Shown one piece after another: positions 50,643 through 60,165 of a stretch of 64,000 nucleotides of DNA (position 1 is the stretch's first letter; each line of letters opens with the position of its first letter). The stretch comes from Leptodactylus fallax. Its lineage: Eukaryota > Chordata > Amphibia > Anura > Leptodactylidae. The position numbers were made by a program, and so were the translations under genes. The stretch lies in assembly GCA_947044405.1 (NCBI GenBank), contig CAMRHE010000021.1, positions 6,990,501 to 7,054,500 on the forward strand, read 5' to 3'. The notes beneath the pieces are model-generated. The model had not been told where the DNA came from, did not search any database, and was given only the letters and a program-made list of their open reading frames with translations.

Positions 50643-50990
50643 GGCCATGACTGTAGAGTTTGTACCTGGGCAAGCAGTGTAACTGCATCCTCAAGGTTAA
50701 AAACACAGGTTTCTATCCCTGTGGCAAAAAAGCAATAGAGCAAAGTTTGACTGGAGGGCATCATTTTTTTTTTGGTAAGCACCAAACTTGCACTTATCAC
50801 TGACCTTGAAGCTATCACCTTGAGGACATTTGATATGTTGGGGTTGTTTTATGGTGTAGCAAATGACACACTGGATTGAGTGAGCTACTTTTACTCCATG
50901 TAGAGTGTTGGACTTAGCATTAGTCATTGTGTTACTGTTACTGTATATTTCACAAATTACTCTGGCTTATTTGCAACTTTGTTCTGCTTA

Positions 50991-51321
50991 TGCTTCGTTC
51001 ACACCTGCGCTTGCTGTCCGTCCGTCGCCAATCCAGTGAAAATCTCGGCGAACTGGATTGGCGTCGGATACAGACCGGTCAGCGGCGCATTGGTTAAAAA
51101 ACCATTCATTTGAATGGGTTTTTAAAGCAGTGCGCGGGTGTGCGCTTACACCCTCTGCGCTGCGAATCCTTTTTTTTTCGTCGGACACGAAGTCCTGCGT
51201 GTCCGACTTTGTTTTTAACCAATGCGCCGCTGACCGGTCTGTATCCGACGCCAATCCAGTTCGCCGAGATTTTCACTGGATTGGCGACGGACGGACACCA
51301 AGCGCAGGTGTGAACCCACCC
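50991..51321. mobile_element. Foldback Harbinger-like MITE of 331 bp with 103-bp arms
   Basis: TTA flanks both sides (50988-50990, 51322-51324). Arms 50998-51100 and 51212-51314 are inverse complements with only one mismatch seen (CTTGCTG against CTTGGTG). Each arm itself contains CGCCAATCCAGT and ACTGGATTGGCG in inverse order. The 111-base centre holds GTCGGACACG/CGTGTCCGAC. Both strands therefore encode the same spurious frame start. Confidence 0.9.
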
Positions 51322-51324
51322 TTA

Positions 51325-53161
51325 CTAAAGAGTGAATAGAAGAGTGGGGAACAGTATCCTGGTAAACAGGGGTTTGTTGGGGAAATGTGGATACTTGAGG
51401 AGTATTTCTATGCAAATACCCCAGAGATTGTATATACCATCCAATAAGGAGCTGAAAACTTAATGTCTCCAAGTTAGAAGCATCTTCAAATGGAGACTGG
51501 GAACAGAGGGGTGCTGGAGAACTGCCTGGTATAGGAGGAGGCCTGCCAATGTGGAGCTATTCCTTGCCATATTGTCAGGACATCTGGATGCTAAAGCAGT
51601 TTTGTTTATGTGTATTAGTGATTAGACTTGTCTAAATAATGTAGTATTGCTCTTTCTACCTTACTTTACAGCATGTTCAGGTAACAGTTTATGTGTTGAA
51701 AACTTAGCAATTTACAGTAAAGTAGCCACACAGCTATCTCTTACCATCAATAGCCAAGTCACCCAAATCCGTCTACACATATATGCTTAGTTTAGTTGAA
51801 CGTGCATGTTTCTTTCAATATAAAGCGGGAGACAAGACCCTGCCACACACATCTGACAGGGGTTTGCCTCCCAGTGTAAGAAACAGTTGTCATTACCCCT
51901 AACATCTGCCTTCAGGAGACAATTGAGAAAACTTTTATTATTAAATTGCCATCCACATCCATTGATGTCCCTCTCCTTGTCTCAGTGCCACTGGTCTTTC
52001 CATGGAGGTGTGCATGCAATAAACTGGGGTGATATGCCTAAATTGGCTGATAGGAACATAACCTGTGGATTTTACTGGTTCTTAGCTCTGTGTTTTGATT
52101 GCTCTATCTCATTGTTTTGCATGAACTCTGCCAGCCCTGAGCTTGGATTTCTATGACTGTACTTCTGGTTACCATAATTTGTAAATGTCATCTATAAACT
52201 GTCAGTGACTATTCTGAAGATATGACCAGAGGGTTTCCTACAGAAAGATCATACCCGCATGTGGTTAAATTGAAGATGAAAACTGCAAAATACATTAGAC
52301 TTTGCCCCCTGGATTAGCCCAAAGCCAAATCCAATAGTGACACAGTGGGTCCACAATGTTGTCTAGGAGCCAGGCCGTGACAATATGAAAGATTATCTTC
52401 ATATATTAGTTTCTTCATGCTTCAGAAAAAATGCCACTATCTAGGAGAATAACATCTTTCGACTTTGCAAATGACTATATGTTCATGTTGTACCTAACTT
52501 TAGAGTCAGCATAGATCTTCAGTACATTTCATTATATCTGTCAACTTGTCCTCATTTAATAGGACAAGTACCAGTTATTGCTGCTAAAGATGTTCTCATA
52601 GAGCAGTGCTCCGGGACCTCATGTTCTATAAGTTCACAATGTACAGCACATCGAAGGCTCTGATATTTGCAGAATTCTGGAGGACATCTTTAATAAATTA
52701 TTTCCAAACTCTAATCTTTGCTCTGAAAAACCTAAAGCAATTGTGGCGTGTGATATGTATAAAATCATAAAAACACAGCATGATTACGTTTATGACAAAC
52801 TATTGTAATTGTAGGTATAGTGTCTTCTATGATACTTTTAAGCTCCTGGGGATGTATGGTGTCTCCCATATAAACATATACACACTATTATAGATTCCAC
52901 TGCAATTACTGCACATCTTTTTTCTACTCCCAAACTTTGCTAGTTGTACACATTTCAGTGAACTTACAATCAAAGCATTTCCTTGAATTTCCTTTGAAGT
53001 GGGAACACCACCACAATTTTTAAAGCCACTCTACGAGTGATTATCCACCATCTGCATCTCAAATACCTAACAGATGCACACCATTTTTGCATTGTAATTT
53101 TTTATGTAGACATTTGCTTCTTCCATTTTGTTTCCATTTTTCTTTTTTGAATGCACATATA
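51325..53161. other. Anonymous sequence
   Basis: I see no supported gene or element boundary in about 1.8 kb. Confidence 0.45.
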
Positions 53162-53305
53162 TACCACTCAGGCATAACAATAAAACCACTCACAGGTGAA
53201 GTCAGTACTATTGATTATCTTGATATTATGGCACCTGTCAAAGGATGCAATATTTCAGGCAGCAAGCAGTCAATTCTGGAAGTTCGTGTGTTGGAAGCAA
53301 GAATA

Positions 53306-54150
53306 CTGTGTTTCTCTGAAAATAGGACAGGGTCTTATATTATTTTCTTCGACAAAAAAGGGCTAGGGCTTATTTTCCTCATAGATTGTAAGCTCTTGCG
53401 AGCAGGGCCCTCAGTCCCAGTGTGTGAATTGACTATTTCTTTGTAATGTATCTTTTTTGTCAGTGCTTGAACCCTACAAGTTGTACAGTGCTGCAGAGTA
53501 TGTTGGCGCTATATAAATAAAATGTATTATTATTATTATTTTCAGGATAGGTCTTATTTTTCAGGCAACGGAGCAAATCAGAATCTTTTCTGATTCGCTC
53601 CAGATGAATCTTGTAAAATGGTTAGGGTTAGTAACCCTAACTTACATTCACAATTGATGGTTCAGTGTCAGTGGATCTTAAACAAACTTACTGGCACTCT
53701 CTCTTTCTAAAAGTTTGTGTGGCAGTGGCACCATGCCCTCTCTATCTCTTCTCCTATACACTAAAGGGGAGGCGCTGTAGTGGAGTGGCTGCGTCTCTGG
53801 GAGCGAGCAGGGTTGGCATCTGACATCTGGTCATGTAGGCAGTCAAGCCCACAGCACAGTAGTGGCCGGGAGGTGGGACATAGGAGCCGACACTTGGGAG
53901 GCAGAAGGCGGTAGTTGAGATCGGGTGAGCAGATTTTGCCCTGTCGTGGCAGGAGGTAGCAGGGCACTTATCCTGGACAGTTGGGAGCTACGGTATGCCT
54001 ATTCTCCGTCTTCATGACGTCAGTGACATAACCTAGCGCTGGAGACGCTGACTGTAACTAGGGCTTATTTTTGGAGTAGGGCTTATATTTCAAGCCTACT
54101 CCAAAAACCCTGCAAAATCAAGCTAGGGCTTATTTTCAGAAAAACAGGGT
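53306..54150. mobile_element. TA-flanked element (short copy of 26608-27793), middle layer
   Basis: TA at 53304-53305 and 54151-54152 bounds CTGTGTTTCTCTGAAAATAG and the complement CCCTGTTTTTCTGAAAATAA. AGGGCTTATTTT words occur near both ends as in the larger copy. The interior differs from the large copy and lacks its hairpin cluster. Confidence 0.75.
53378..53535 (+). mobile_element. Short retroposon (SINE or LINE 3' end), inner layer
   Basis: CTCATAGATTGTAAGCTCTT, GCGAGCAGGGCCCTCA and TTGGCGCTATATAAATAAA with an (ATT)n tail form a known type of non-LTR 3' end in amphibian genomes. A probable target duplication TTATTTTC lies at 53370-53377 and 53536-53543. Confidence 0.75.
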
Positions 54151-54604
54151 AATGGGCAAACATGAGGAGCCAAGTGACCTTGACAAGGGCCATTGTTGCT
54201 AACATCTTGGTGCAAGATTCCTCAGGACACATTGAGAGGTCTTGAGGAGTCCAGGCCTTGATGGTTTAAAGCTGTTTGGAGGTACGTGAGGAAACTCCGC
54301 TATACTTGTCGTCTGCACAATACTGTAATAGGTATGACACTGACCTTATGTAAGACAGGAATTAGACATTGTGCAGCTTTATAATTGCATGTATATAAAA
54401 GCAAAATAGCAAAATTGTCTCAGACTCCTTGCATTATGGCATCAAATATATGTCTATGTCTATGTTAGACAGGAAGACATGGACTTGTACTATAGAACAT
54501 TATTATATGGAAGTATACTATTTTTAAGGGTTCCTCTTTCCATTGGGCAACTCTGTAGAATTTGACAAGGTCTAATATCTTAATCTGACAGTTGACAAGT
54601 CTTA

Positions 54605-54873
54605 GGCTAAGGCCCCACGTGGCATGCCGCAGCAAAAAAGCACCGCGTGAAAAACTGCCGCAGCAACACATTACGTTTTTTCCCACAGTGCTTTTCACAG
54701 AAAGTCTACAGAGGTTTCCTTTATTATACCTATAAACTGATAGCGTTTCCGTAGATAGAATTGACATTCTGCGATTTCCAAAACCATAATGGTTTTGGGA
54801 TTCGCTGCATTTTTTTCTGCGGCGTTTCTGCTGTGGGCAAATCGCGACATTTACACAATGTGGGGCCCGGGCC
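54605..54873. mobile_element. Complete GGCCCCACGTGGC-family MITE, 269 bp
   Basis: TTA flanks both sides (54602-54604, 54874-54876). The left end GGCTAAGGCCCCACGTGG mirrors the right end, whose complement is GGCCCGGGCCCCACAT. It contains TTTTCCCACAGTGCTTTTCA and TATTATACCTATA, the word into which element C inserted at 29175. It serves as reference for the truncated copies at 26071 and 34747. Confidence 0.82.
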
Positions 54874-54876
54874 TTA

Positions 54877-55379
54877 TATGGTTTAGTAGGTAATAAATAG
54901 CAGTCATTATCAACATATGAAGGCTGTAGCTGAATATTTCCACTTCTAAGAGAAAAAGAAATTTAGCAAAAAATGGCAAGACAAATAAAACTATCCTTAA
55001 AGAAAAAGTTAGAATGGTGTCCCTGCAAATGTCATCCTACTGAGAGCTATTTTGTTGAAAACACATATGGGAGAATATTTTTCTAATGTATGGAATGCCC
55101 ATTTATCCCATGTTGGGAAATCCAATCCAACACAGCCCCTGAAAGATAGTTTATAGACAATTTCATGAATTGATAACGCTGGACTAGTTTTGGCTAGAAT
55201 AATAGGGCAGGACTTATTTCCCCCTTCCCCATCTTAAAAAAAAAATCCAACTCAAGTGGTGGAGTATTTCCTTATCAAATTCCTATTAGGCTCATGGTGG
55301 TGCTGATCATGACCATGAAGTGGTACTGTTTTAGACAAAAAAAGGGGAAAAAAAAGTTAAAGCAAAAAGGTGAAGGGAC
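54877..55379. other. Anonymous sequence
   Basis: I see no gene or defined repeat. Confidence 0.45.
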
Positions 55380-55575
55380 ATTAGGGGGCCCGGTGGGCCC
55401 CCGATGCTTTTTTTTTTTTATAGGCCGTTACCTGCAGGAGTAACACCAGCAGGTAACGGGCCCTATTTACTTACCGATACCCGTACCCTGCTCACGGCCG
55501 CCTACGCTTCCCCTTCTGCAGATGCCCATGTCAAATGTTTGCCTTGGGGCCCAGCCATTCCTAGTTACGCCACTG
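55380..55575 (-). mobile_element. hAT-like terminal fragment (CAGTGGCGTAACTAG type)
   Basis: The right end CATTCCTAGTTACGCCACTG is the inverse of the terminus at 25004, preceded by TTGCCTTGGGGCCCAGC as expected. A hairpin CGTTACCTGC/GCAGGTAACG lies near 55426-55459. The other terminus and any minisatellite are absent. Confidence 0.62.
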
Positions 55576-55913
55576 GAAATGGTTTTTACCTAGCATTTCA
55601 CTGTAAGAGTACTTCCTTTTGAATGAAAAAAAGGTATTTTCACTGATGCAGACATAACCCCAAATTACACATTTGTGATGGAAATGAGCTAGGTAAATGT
55701 CTATGTAAATACTTTAAGAAGACAATGTTTAACATTACTGAAGTGAAGTCAAACCACTAGAGTAGTTCAAGCAACCCAGTAACAAACCATGGATAAAGTA
55801 TCATAATGTGGATAAATTGCAGTTTTACCTGTGACCATTTTATCAGTGTTTATCAGGGTTTGGTATATGAAGACAGGTTTCAATTTAGATTGCATGGTTC
55901 CAAGAGTTAGGCT
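55576..55913. other. Anonymous sequence
   Basis: I see no gene or repeat boundary. Confidence 0.4.
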
Positions 55914-55916
55914 TTA

Positions 55917-56273
55917 GGCTATATTCAGACGACCGAGATGCAAAACGGCCCTGAAAAACATTAATTATTCCTGACCATCTTACACCCGAGGGGCACCCAT
56001 TTTCACGAATCCCCCATACATTTGAGTGTATGGAAGGATCTGTGAAAATGGACAAAATTAAGACATGACCTACAGTATATTACAATTGATATGTGACCTA
56101 TATTATAACATTACCATGTTACAACGGACTGTCATAATAACATGAATAGCGTGATCGTCAATAATAATTTGAATAGCCCCCATTCACTGATATTGAATTT
56201 CAGGCTGCCGTGTGATGTCCATTAAGAAAACGGACGTCACATGGCCATTAATCACTGTCATGTGAATGTAGCC
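55917..56273. mobile_element. Harbinger-like MITE of 357 bp with TTA target duplication
   Basis: TTA flanks both sides (55914-55916, 56274-56276). The left end GGCTATATTCAGACGACCG mirrors the right end, whose complement is GGCTACATTCACATGACAG. Related to the truncated copy at 24712. Confidence 0.7.
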
Positions 56274-56276
56274 TTA

Positions 56277-56569
56277 TTCACATGACAGTGACGTTTGGCC
56301 ATAAAAAAACTACAGCTTTGCACATGTTCTGTTCTCTGTTTTTGATGTAGAGTATCATCTGTTTTGCATCAAATTTGTAACTTTTTTTAAGTGAAAAAAT
56401 GAATAAATTTCATTGGTCTTTCTTATTTGACCCAGCCCACTGATCCATTTTTAATGGACAAAACATGGGCTTCAATCTGTTTTACATCTGTGAATAGACA
56501 CATTGAGATCAATGTGTTCTCAAAATGGCCGTGTGATGACCATTACAAAAACTGTTGTGTGAAAAAGGC
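56277..56569. mobile_element. Possible second MITE directly adjoining the previous one
   Basis: TTCACATGACAGTGACGTTT at the left is loosely inverse to AAAACTGTTGTGTGAAAAAGG at the right, and GTGTG/CACAC words with ATCAATGTG recur inside. Terminal sequence and target duplication are not clean. Confidence 0.4.
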
Positions 56570-56932
56570 TTTAAGGCGCCCATAATCTTTTTACTGTTTT
56601 CAACTGTTTTGGAAGAGTGAAAAAATCAGGCGATACCTTTTAGAGGCTAACTGAGTATATTTGATGGTAAGCTTTCGAGAGTACTAGCTCTCTTTTTCAG
56701 ACATGGTGTTATACAAGAAACTGAAAATTCACAGACTTTTTATACAGAAAAGACATGGACCTTCAAAGGATCTTAGAATCTTTAAAAATAACAAAATGCA
56801 ATGTAAGTAGAGAAGTTATTTACAGCAGGTCAGGAAATAAACAATCTGGAAACTTGTGGGGCATGACGGAGGGATCAGTAATTCTTGCTGTTATCTGTTT
56901 GCTATCAGGTGGTGATTTGTGACCCTCACAGT

Positions 56933-57632
56933 TCATACATAGTGTGACATGAAACTGGCATGAATATTAAGTCCAAATTGCAGAGTTTGAAATTTTTGCA
57001 TTAACTTATATTCCCATTCCTTTCTCTCCCTCTGCGTCTTAAAATGTCCTATTAAAACCACAACCCACAAATCTTCAACAGAGTGGTCTTCTCTGGGGAA
57101 ATGTGCGGCCACTGGGAGATCTGTTCTGCTGTTATTAATGTTGGATCTGTGTGAGTTCATGTGCTGACTAAGTCTTTGCCCTGTTTCCCCCATATAGAGG
57201 CCTGTGGTGGGACATTGCACACACATTATGACATACACCACATTGGAAGACCTGCAGGAAAATGTCCCCCTAATTCTGTACACCTGTTGTGACTGTGGGA
57301 CAGGTACACTGTCAGCGGTGTGGATGTGCTTGCAGGTCTTGCACCTGTTTTGCAGGCAAGGTGAGGTGCCATTTTCAGTTGGAGCCTTCAGGGCACTCCG
57401 GACAATAATACGCCACATGTTTGGTGGTTGCCGAAAGGAAAGGAGAGGGGGGACTGGAAATATGTCTTTGAGTCTGTTGTCCCTATATAGCACAGGTTGG
57501 AGTTCCTTGGCAATCCTTTGTAGGATCTCCAGCTGTGGGTTGTAGGTGATAACTTAGGGGCACTCGGGCTTCCTTCTGGGTCTCTCTATATGTGAGCAGA
57601 CTGTCTCTGTTAATGGCTGCCGCTTTGTTTAA
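56933..57632 (-). pseudogene. GIY-YIG endonuclease domain of the Penelope-like element
   Basis: The 186-codon open part (57493-56933) holds NPQL-like linker remnants upstream in other frames, then a cysteine cluster CLQNRCKTCKHIH at residues 46-58, and the GIY-YIG core: VVYVIMC at 85-91 and GLYMGETGQRLSQHMNSHR at 98-116, with the usual Arg after the second block. The endonuclease nicks target DNA to prime reverse transcription. Between 57494 and 57632 at least one frameshift and stops separate it from the reverse transcriptase. The stop after the open part is near the expected C-terminus, so the domain itself is nearly intact. Confidence 0.85.
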
Positions 57633-58885
57633 TTAGTTATCCGTCACTTTTGGTTTGTATCTCAATTGGAGAAATTTCATCCTCAGATCCAGGAGGTGCT
57701 TGTCCAGGTCTGCTTTGTCGGAGCAAATACGATTGTATCGTATAGCCTGCCTGTAAATAATGAATTGTCTTGTGTGCTTGGGTTGGAAGTTGTCGTTTCT
57801 CAGGTAGGCCGTTCTGACTGTGGGTTTGCGGTATATTGATGTGAGCAGCCAGTGGTCTTTAATGTATATTGTAGTATCCATAAAGTGGATTTCACTCTCT
57901 GAATAGCTAAGTTTAAAGTTGATGGTAGGGTGAAAGTCATTGAAGTCATTATGGAATTTAAGTAGGGTCTCCTCACCTACAGTCCAGATGACAAGGATAT
58001 CATCAATATAACGTAGGTAAATCATAGGTTTGGTGGTGCATGTTGATAAATATGTTCCTTCCAGTTCTGCCATAAAAAGATTTGCATACTGGGGTGCACA
58101 TCTGGACCCCATTGAAGTTCCCATTCACTGTAGATATAGATCCTCTCCAAAAGTAAAATACTTGTGGCTAAGGATGAATTGTATGAGCTGCGTTACTGGT
58201 TCTGTTGGGAGGTTTTGTTTTTTCCAGGTGTACCTGACATGCTGCAACTCCATCCTTGTAGGGAATGTTGGTATACAGGGATTCCACATCCATCGTGGCT
58301 AAAAATGTTACACTCAGGTAGTAGGCCCAGGGCTTTCAGTTTGTTAAGAAGGTCAGTGGTGTCCTGGATATAGCTTGGAGTATCTCTGACAAGAGGTTTT
58401 AGGAGATTTTCCACCCAACCCGAGATATTTTCTGTCAGTGTCTCAATGTCAGAAATGATAGGCCTCCCAGCGTTGCCATCTTTGTGTATCTTTGGGAGCA
58501 TATAGAAGCAGCCCGGCCTGGGATCCTCTGGGATAAGCCCTTTAACCTGCTTCTGGACCTGGATTGGAAACTTCTTGATCATATCCTTTAGTTGTTTCAT
58601 ATAGGCCTCTGTGGGATCACTTCCAAGTTTGGAGTAATGGATGCGATTTGACAGTTGCCTGTTTGCTTCCTTGATATAGTCTGAGGTGTTAATTATGAAT
58701 ATTGCGCCCCCTTTGTCAGCAGGTTTTATTATAATATCCTGATTTTCTTTCAGTGAAGTAATAGCCTTCTGTTCTTGCAGGGTTAGGTTATGTACCTGTT
58801 TCTTTTGTTTCTCCAGGATTTCTGATTTTACTTTGCTTCTGAAACAGTCAATATATTTATCCAGTGCTGCGTTAGTTTTTAATTA
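57633..58885 (-). pseudogene. Reverse transcriptase domain of the Penelope-like element, frameshifted
   Basis: Reading the minus strand, 58885-58600 gives a disrupted N-terminal part with IIIKPADKGGAIFI. The open part 58600-58193 has FYMLPKIHK, GRPIIS and PSYIQDTTDLLNKL. After a frameshift between 58193 and 58124, the open part 58124-57633 has MGTSMGSRCAPQYANLFM and the catalytic YIDDIL at about 58010-57993, then SIYRKPTVRTAYL. These are the standard Penelope reverse transcriptase blocks in order. The catalytic Asp pair remains, but the frame is broken at least twice. Confidence 0.87.
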
Positions 58886-59042
58886 CATTTGTTCACCTAA
58901 AAGAAGTTAACAGGCCAAAAATTAGGATTAGCTTAAGCCCTCCTCTACCAGATCTTTTGTTTTCTTTTCTAAACCCTATAAATTACTTTGTAGGAAATAG
59001 ACAATAAATGAGTCATAAGATAATGTCACTAAGCAAGTATAA

Positions 59043-59268
59043 AGCCTCATGCACAAAACCATAGTTTTTATCCACAATTGCGGATAAAAGTATGGTGCCA
59101 TGCATTTTTTGCTTCCATGTGTCCGTGCTGTATTTAAGGACCACAAATTATTAAACGTGTCCTATTTTTGCCTGCATTTGTGACATAGACCAGTATAGGG
59201 GATCATACAGTATCTGTGATAGTGGATGACATACTGATGCAATACACTATGGTCGTGTGCAGAAGGCC
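59043..59268. mobile_element. Short Harbinger-like MITE, about 226 bp
   Basis: The left end AGCCTCATGCACAAAACCATAG mirrors the right end, whose complement is GGCCTTCTGCACACGACCATAG (first 20 bases compared). TAA at 59040-59042 and TTA at 59269-59271 flank it; the triplets differ, so one side may be decayed. Confidence 0.6.
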
Positions 59269-59329
59269 TTAGTAATGGACAGTAAAATCATACCTACATG
59301 ATAAAATTTAGTAAAACCTACTTTCTTCT

Positions 59330-59700
59330 ATACAAAAGAGTACACCTACATGGAGTCTGATGTAGAAGAAAGAGTACACCTAGATGGAGTCTGATGTAGA
59401 AGAAAGAGAGCACCTAGATGGAGTCTGATGTAGAAGAAAGAAAACACCTAGATGGAGTCTGATGTAGAAGAAAGAGAGCACCTAGATGGAGTCTGATGTA
59501 GAAGAAAGAGTACACCTAGATGGAGTCTGATGTAGAAGAAAGAGTACACCTAGATGGAGTCTGATGTAGAAGAAAGCGTACACCTGGATGGAGTCTGATG
59601 TAGAAGAAAGAGTACACCTGGATGGAGTCTGATGTAGAAGAAATAGTACACCTAGATGGAGTCTGATGTAGAAGAAAGAGAGCACCTAGATGGAGTCTGG
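59330..59700. repeat. Minisatellite, 34-bp unit, 11 copies
   Basis: The unit joins GTAGAAGAAAGAGTACACCT and AGATGGAGTCTGAT. Copies differ mainly by GTAC against GAGC before ACCT and by one A/G change. A minus-strand frame through it is an artefact of the repeat. Confidence 0.95.
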
Positions 59701-59955
59701 TTGCCCAGATTATTTCTGGTTGGAATTGTTATATAAGCTTGTGGTTGGCAGAGAGCTAAAGAGGTCATCTAATGTTTTATCATTAAACTGTGTATAGCTG
59801 GGCCACACTAGGCATACTCGCAGCAGGTTATTTGCTTTGTGCTCACTGGTGACTGACCCAATGCGATGTACACTAACAAGCGGCATAGTGGATGAGATTT
59901 TACTAAATTTCACCATCATGCTGAGATAAAAATAGAGTGACCTGCGCTGCCAGCT
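59701..59955. other. Anonymous sequence
   Basis: I see no gene or repeat. Confidence 0.45.
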
Positions 59956-60165
59956 TTAAAGGGAAGGTGTCACCAGGAAATGATCTATGACCTATTGAAT
60001 TATTAATATACTTATCTAACATAATATTAATAGAAATATTAATATATTAATATTTGTAAAGAATGTTTGGTGATGTTGTTTTAAATTTTCTATGTTTTTA
60101 TCTATATTTTAAAAATCCTAAAAATCCTGCAATTCCAGCTCAGGAAGACTAGGCATGTCATTTGG
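59956..60165. repeat. Dispersed repeat, copy 2 (paralogous to 4977-5175)
   Basis: It begins TTAAAGGGAAGGTGTCACC, a typical TTAA-MITE end, and carries TTTGGTGATGTTGTTTT, CTATGTTTTTATCTATATTT and CTGCAATTCC, in the order of the copy at 4977. The inverse end was not identified. Confidence 0.65.

Larger units (their letters stand above)
49300..50653 (-). mobile_element. Tc1-like element F, 1354 bp, intact transposase
   Basis: TA at 49298-49299 and 50654-50655 flanks ends CAGTCATGGCCAAAAGTTTT and its exact inverse complement. The left repeat continues GAGAATGACACAAATATTA. On the right a 52-bp tandem duplication repeats the inner part of the terminal repeat. Short terminal repeats and a compact body distinguish it from elements A-E. 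Confidence 0.95.
53164..54345 (+). mobile_element. Decayed Tc1-type element, outer layer of a three-level nest
   Basis: The left end ACTCAGGCATAACAATAAAA and the following CACCTGTCAAAGGATG segment match the family of the fossil at 12930-16300. It breaks at 53305 (TTGGAAGCAAGAA) and resumes at 54153 with ATGGGCAAACATGAGGAGC and CTTGACAAGGGCC. It then jumps to the 3' part of the gene (AACATCTTGGTGCAAGATTC, GAGTCCAGGCCTTGATGG). Most of the transposase is deleted. The right terminal repeat is barely recognisable, so the right edge is approximate. Confidence 0.65.
56605..58885 (-). mobile_element. Penelope-like retroelement, inactive
   Basis: The minus strand carries a reverse transcriptase region followed by a GIY-YIG endonuclease region, the domain order that defines Penelope-like elements. 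The 3' part (56605-56932) reads on the minus strand AGAGCTAGTACTCTCGAAAG, then GTTAGCCTCTAAAAGGTATC, resembling the 3' end of these elements. Frameshifts and stops disrupt the frame. The 5' end fades out near 58885, so the element is 5' truncated. Confidence 0.88.

Noticed and set aside
50988..51339. Two frames on opposite strands that begin with the same residues
   Set aside because: They are produced by the inverted arms of the foldback MITE.
59330..59700. Possible CRISPR-like array
   Set aside because: The 34-bp units are contiguous with no spacers; it is a simple tandem repeat.
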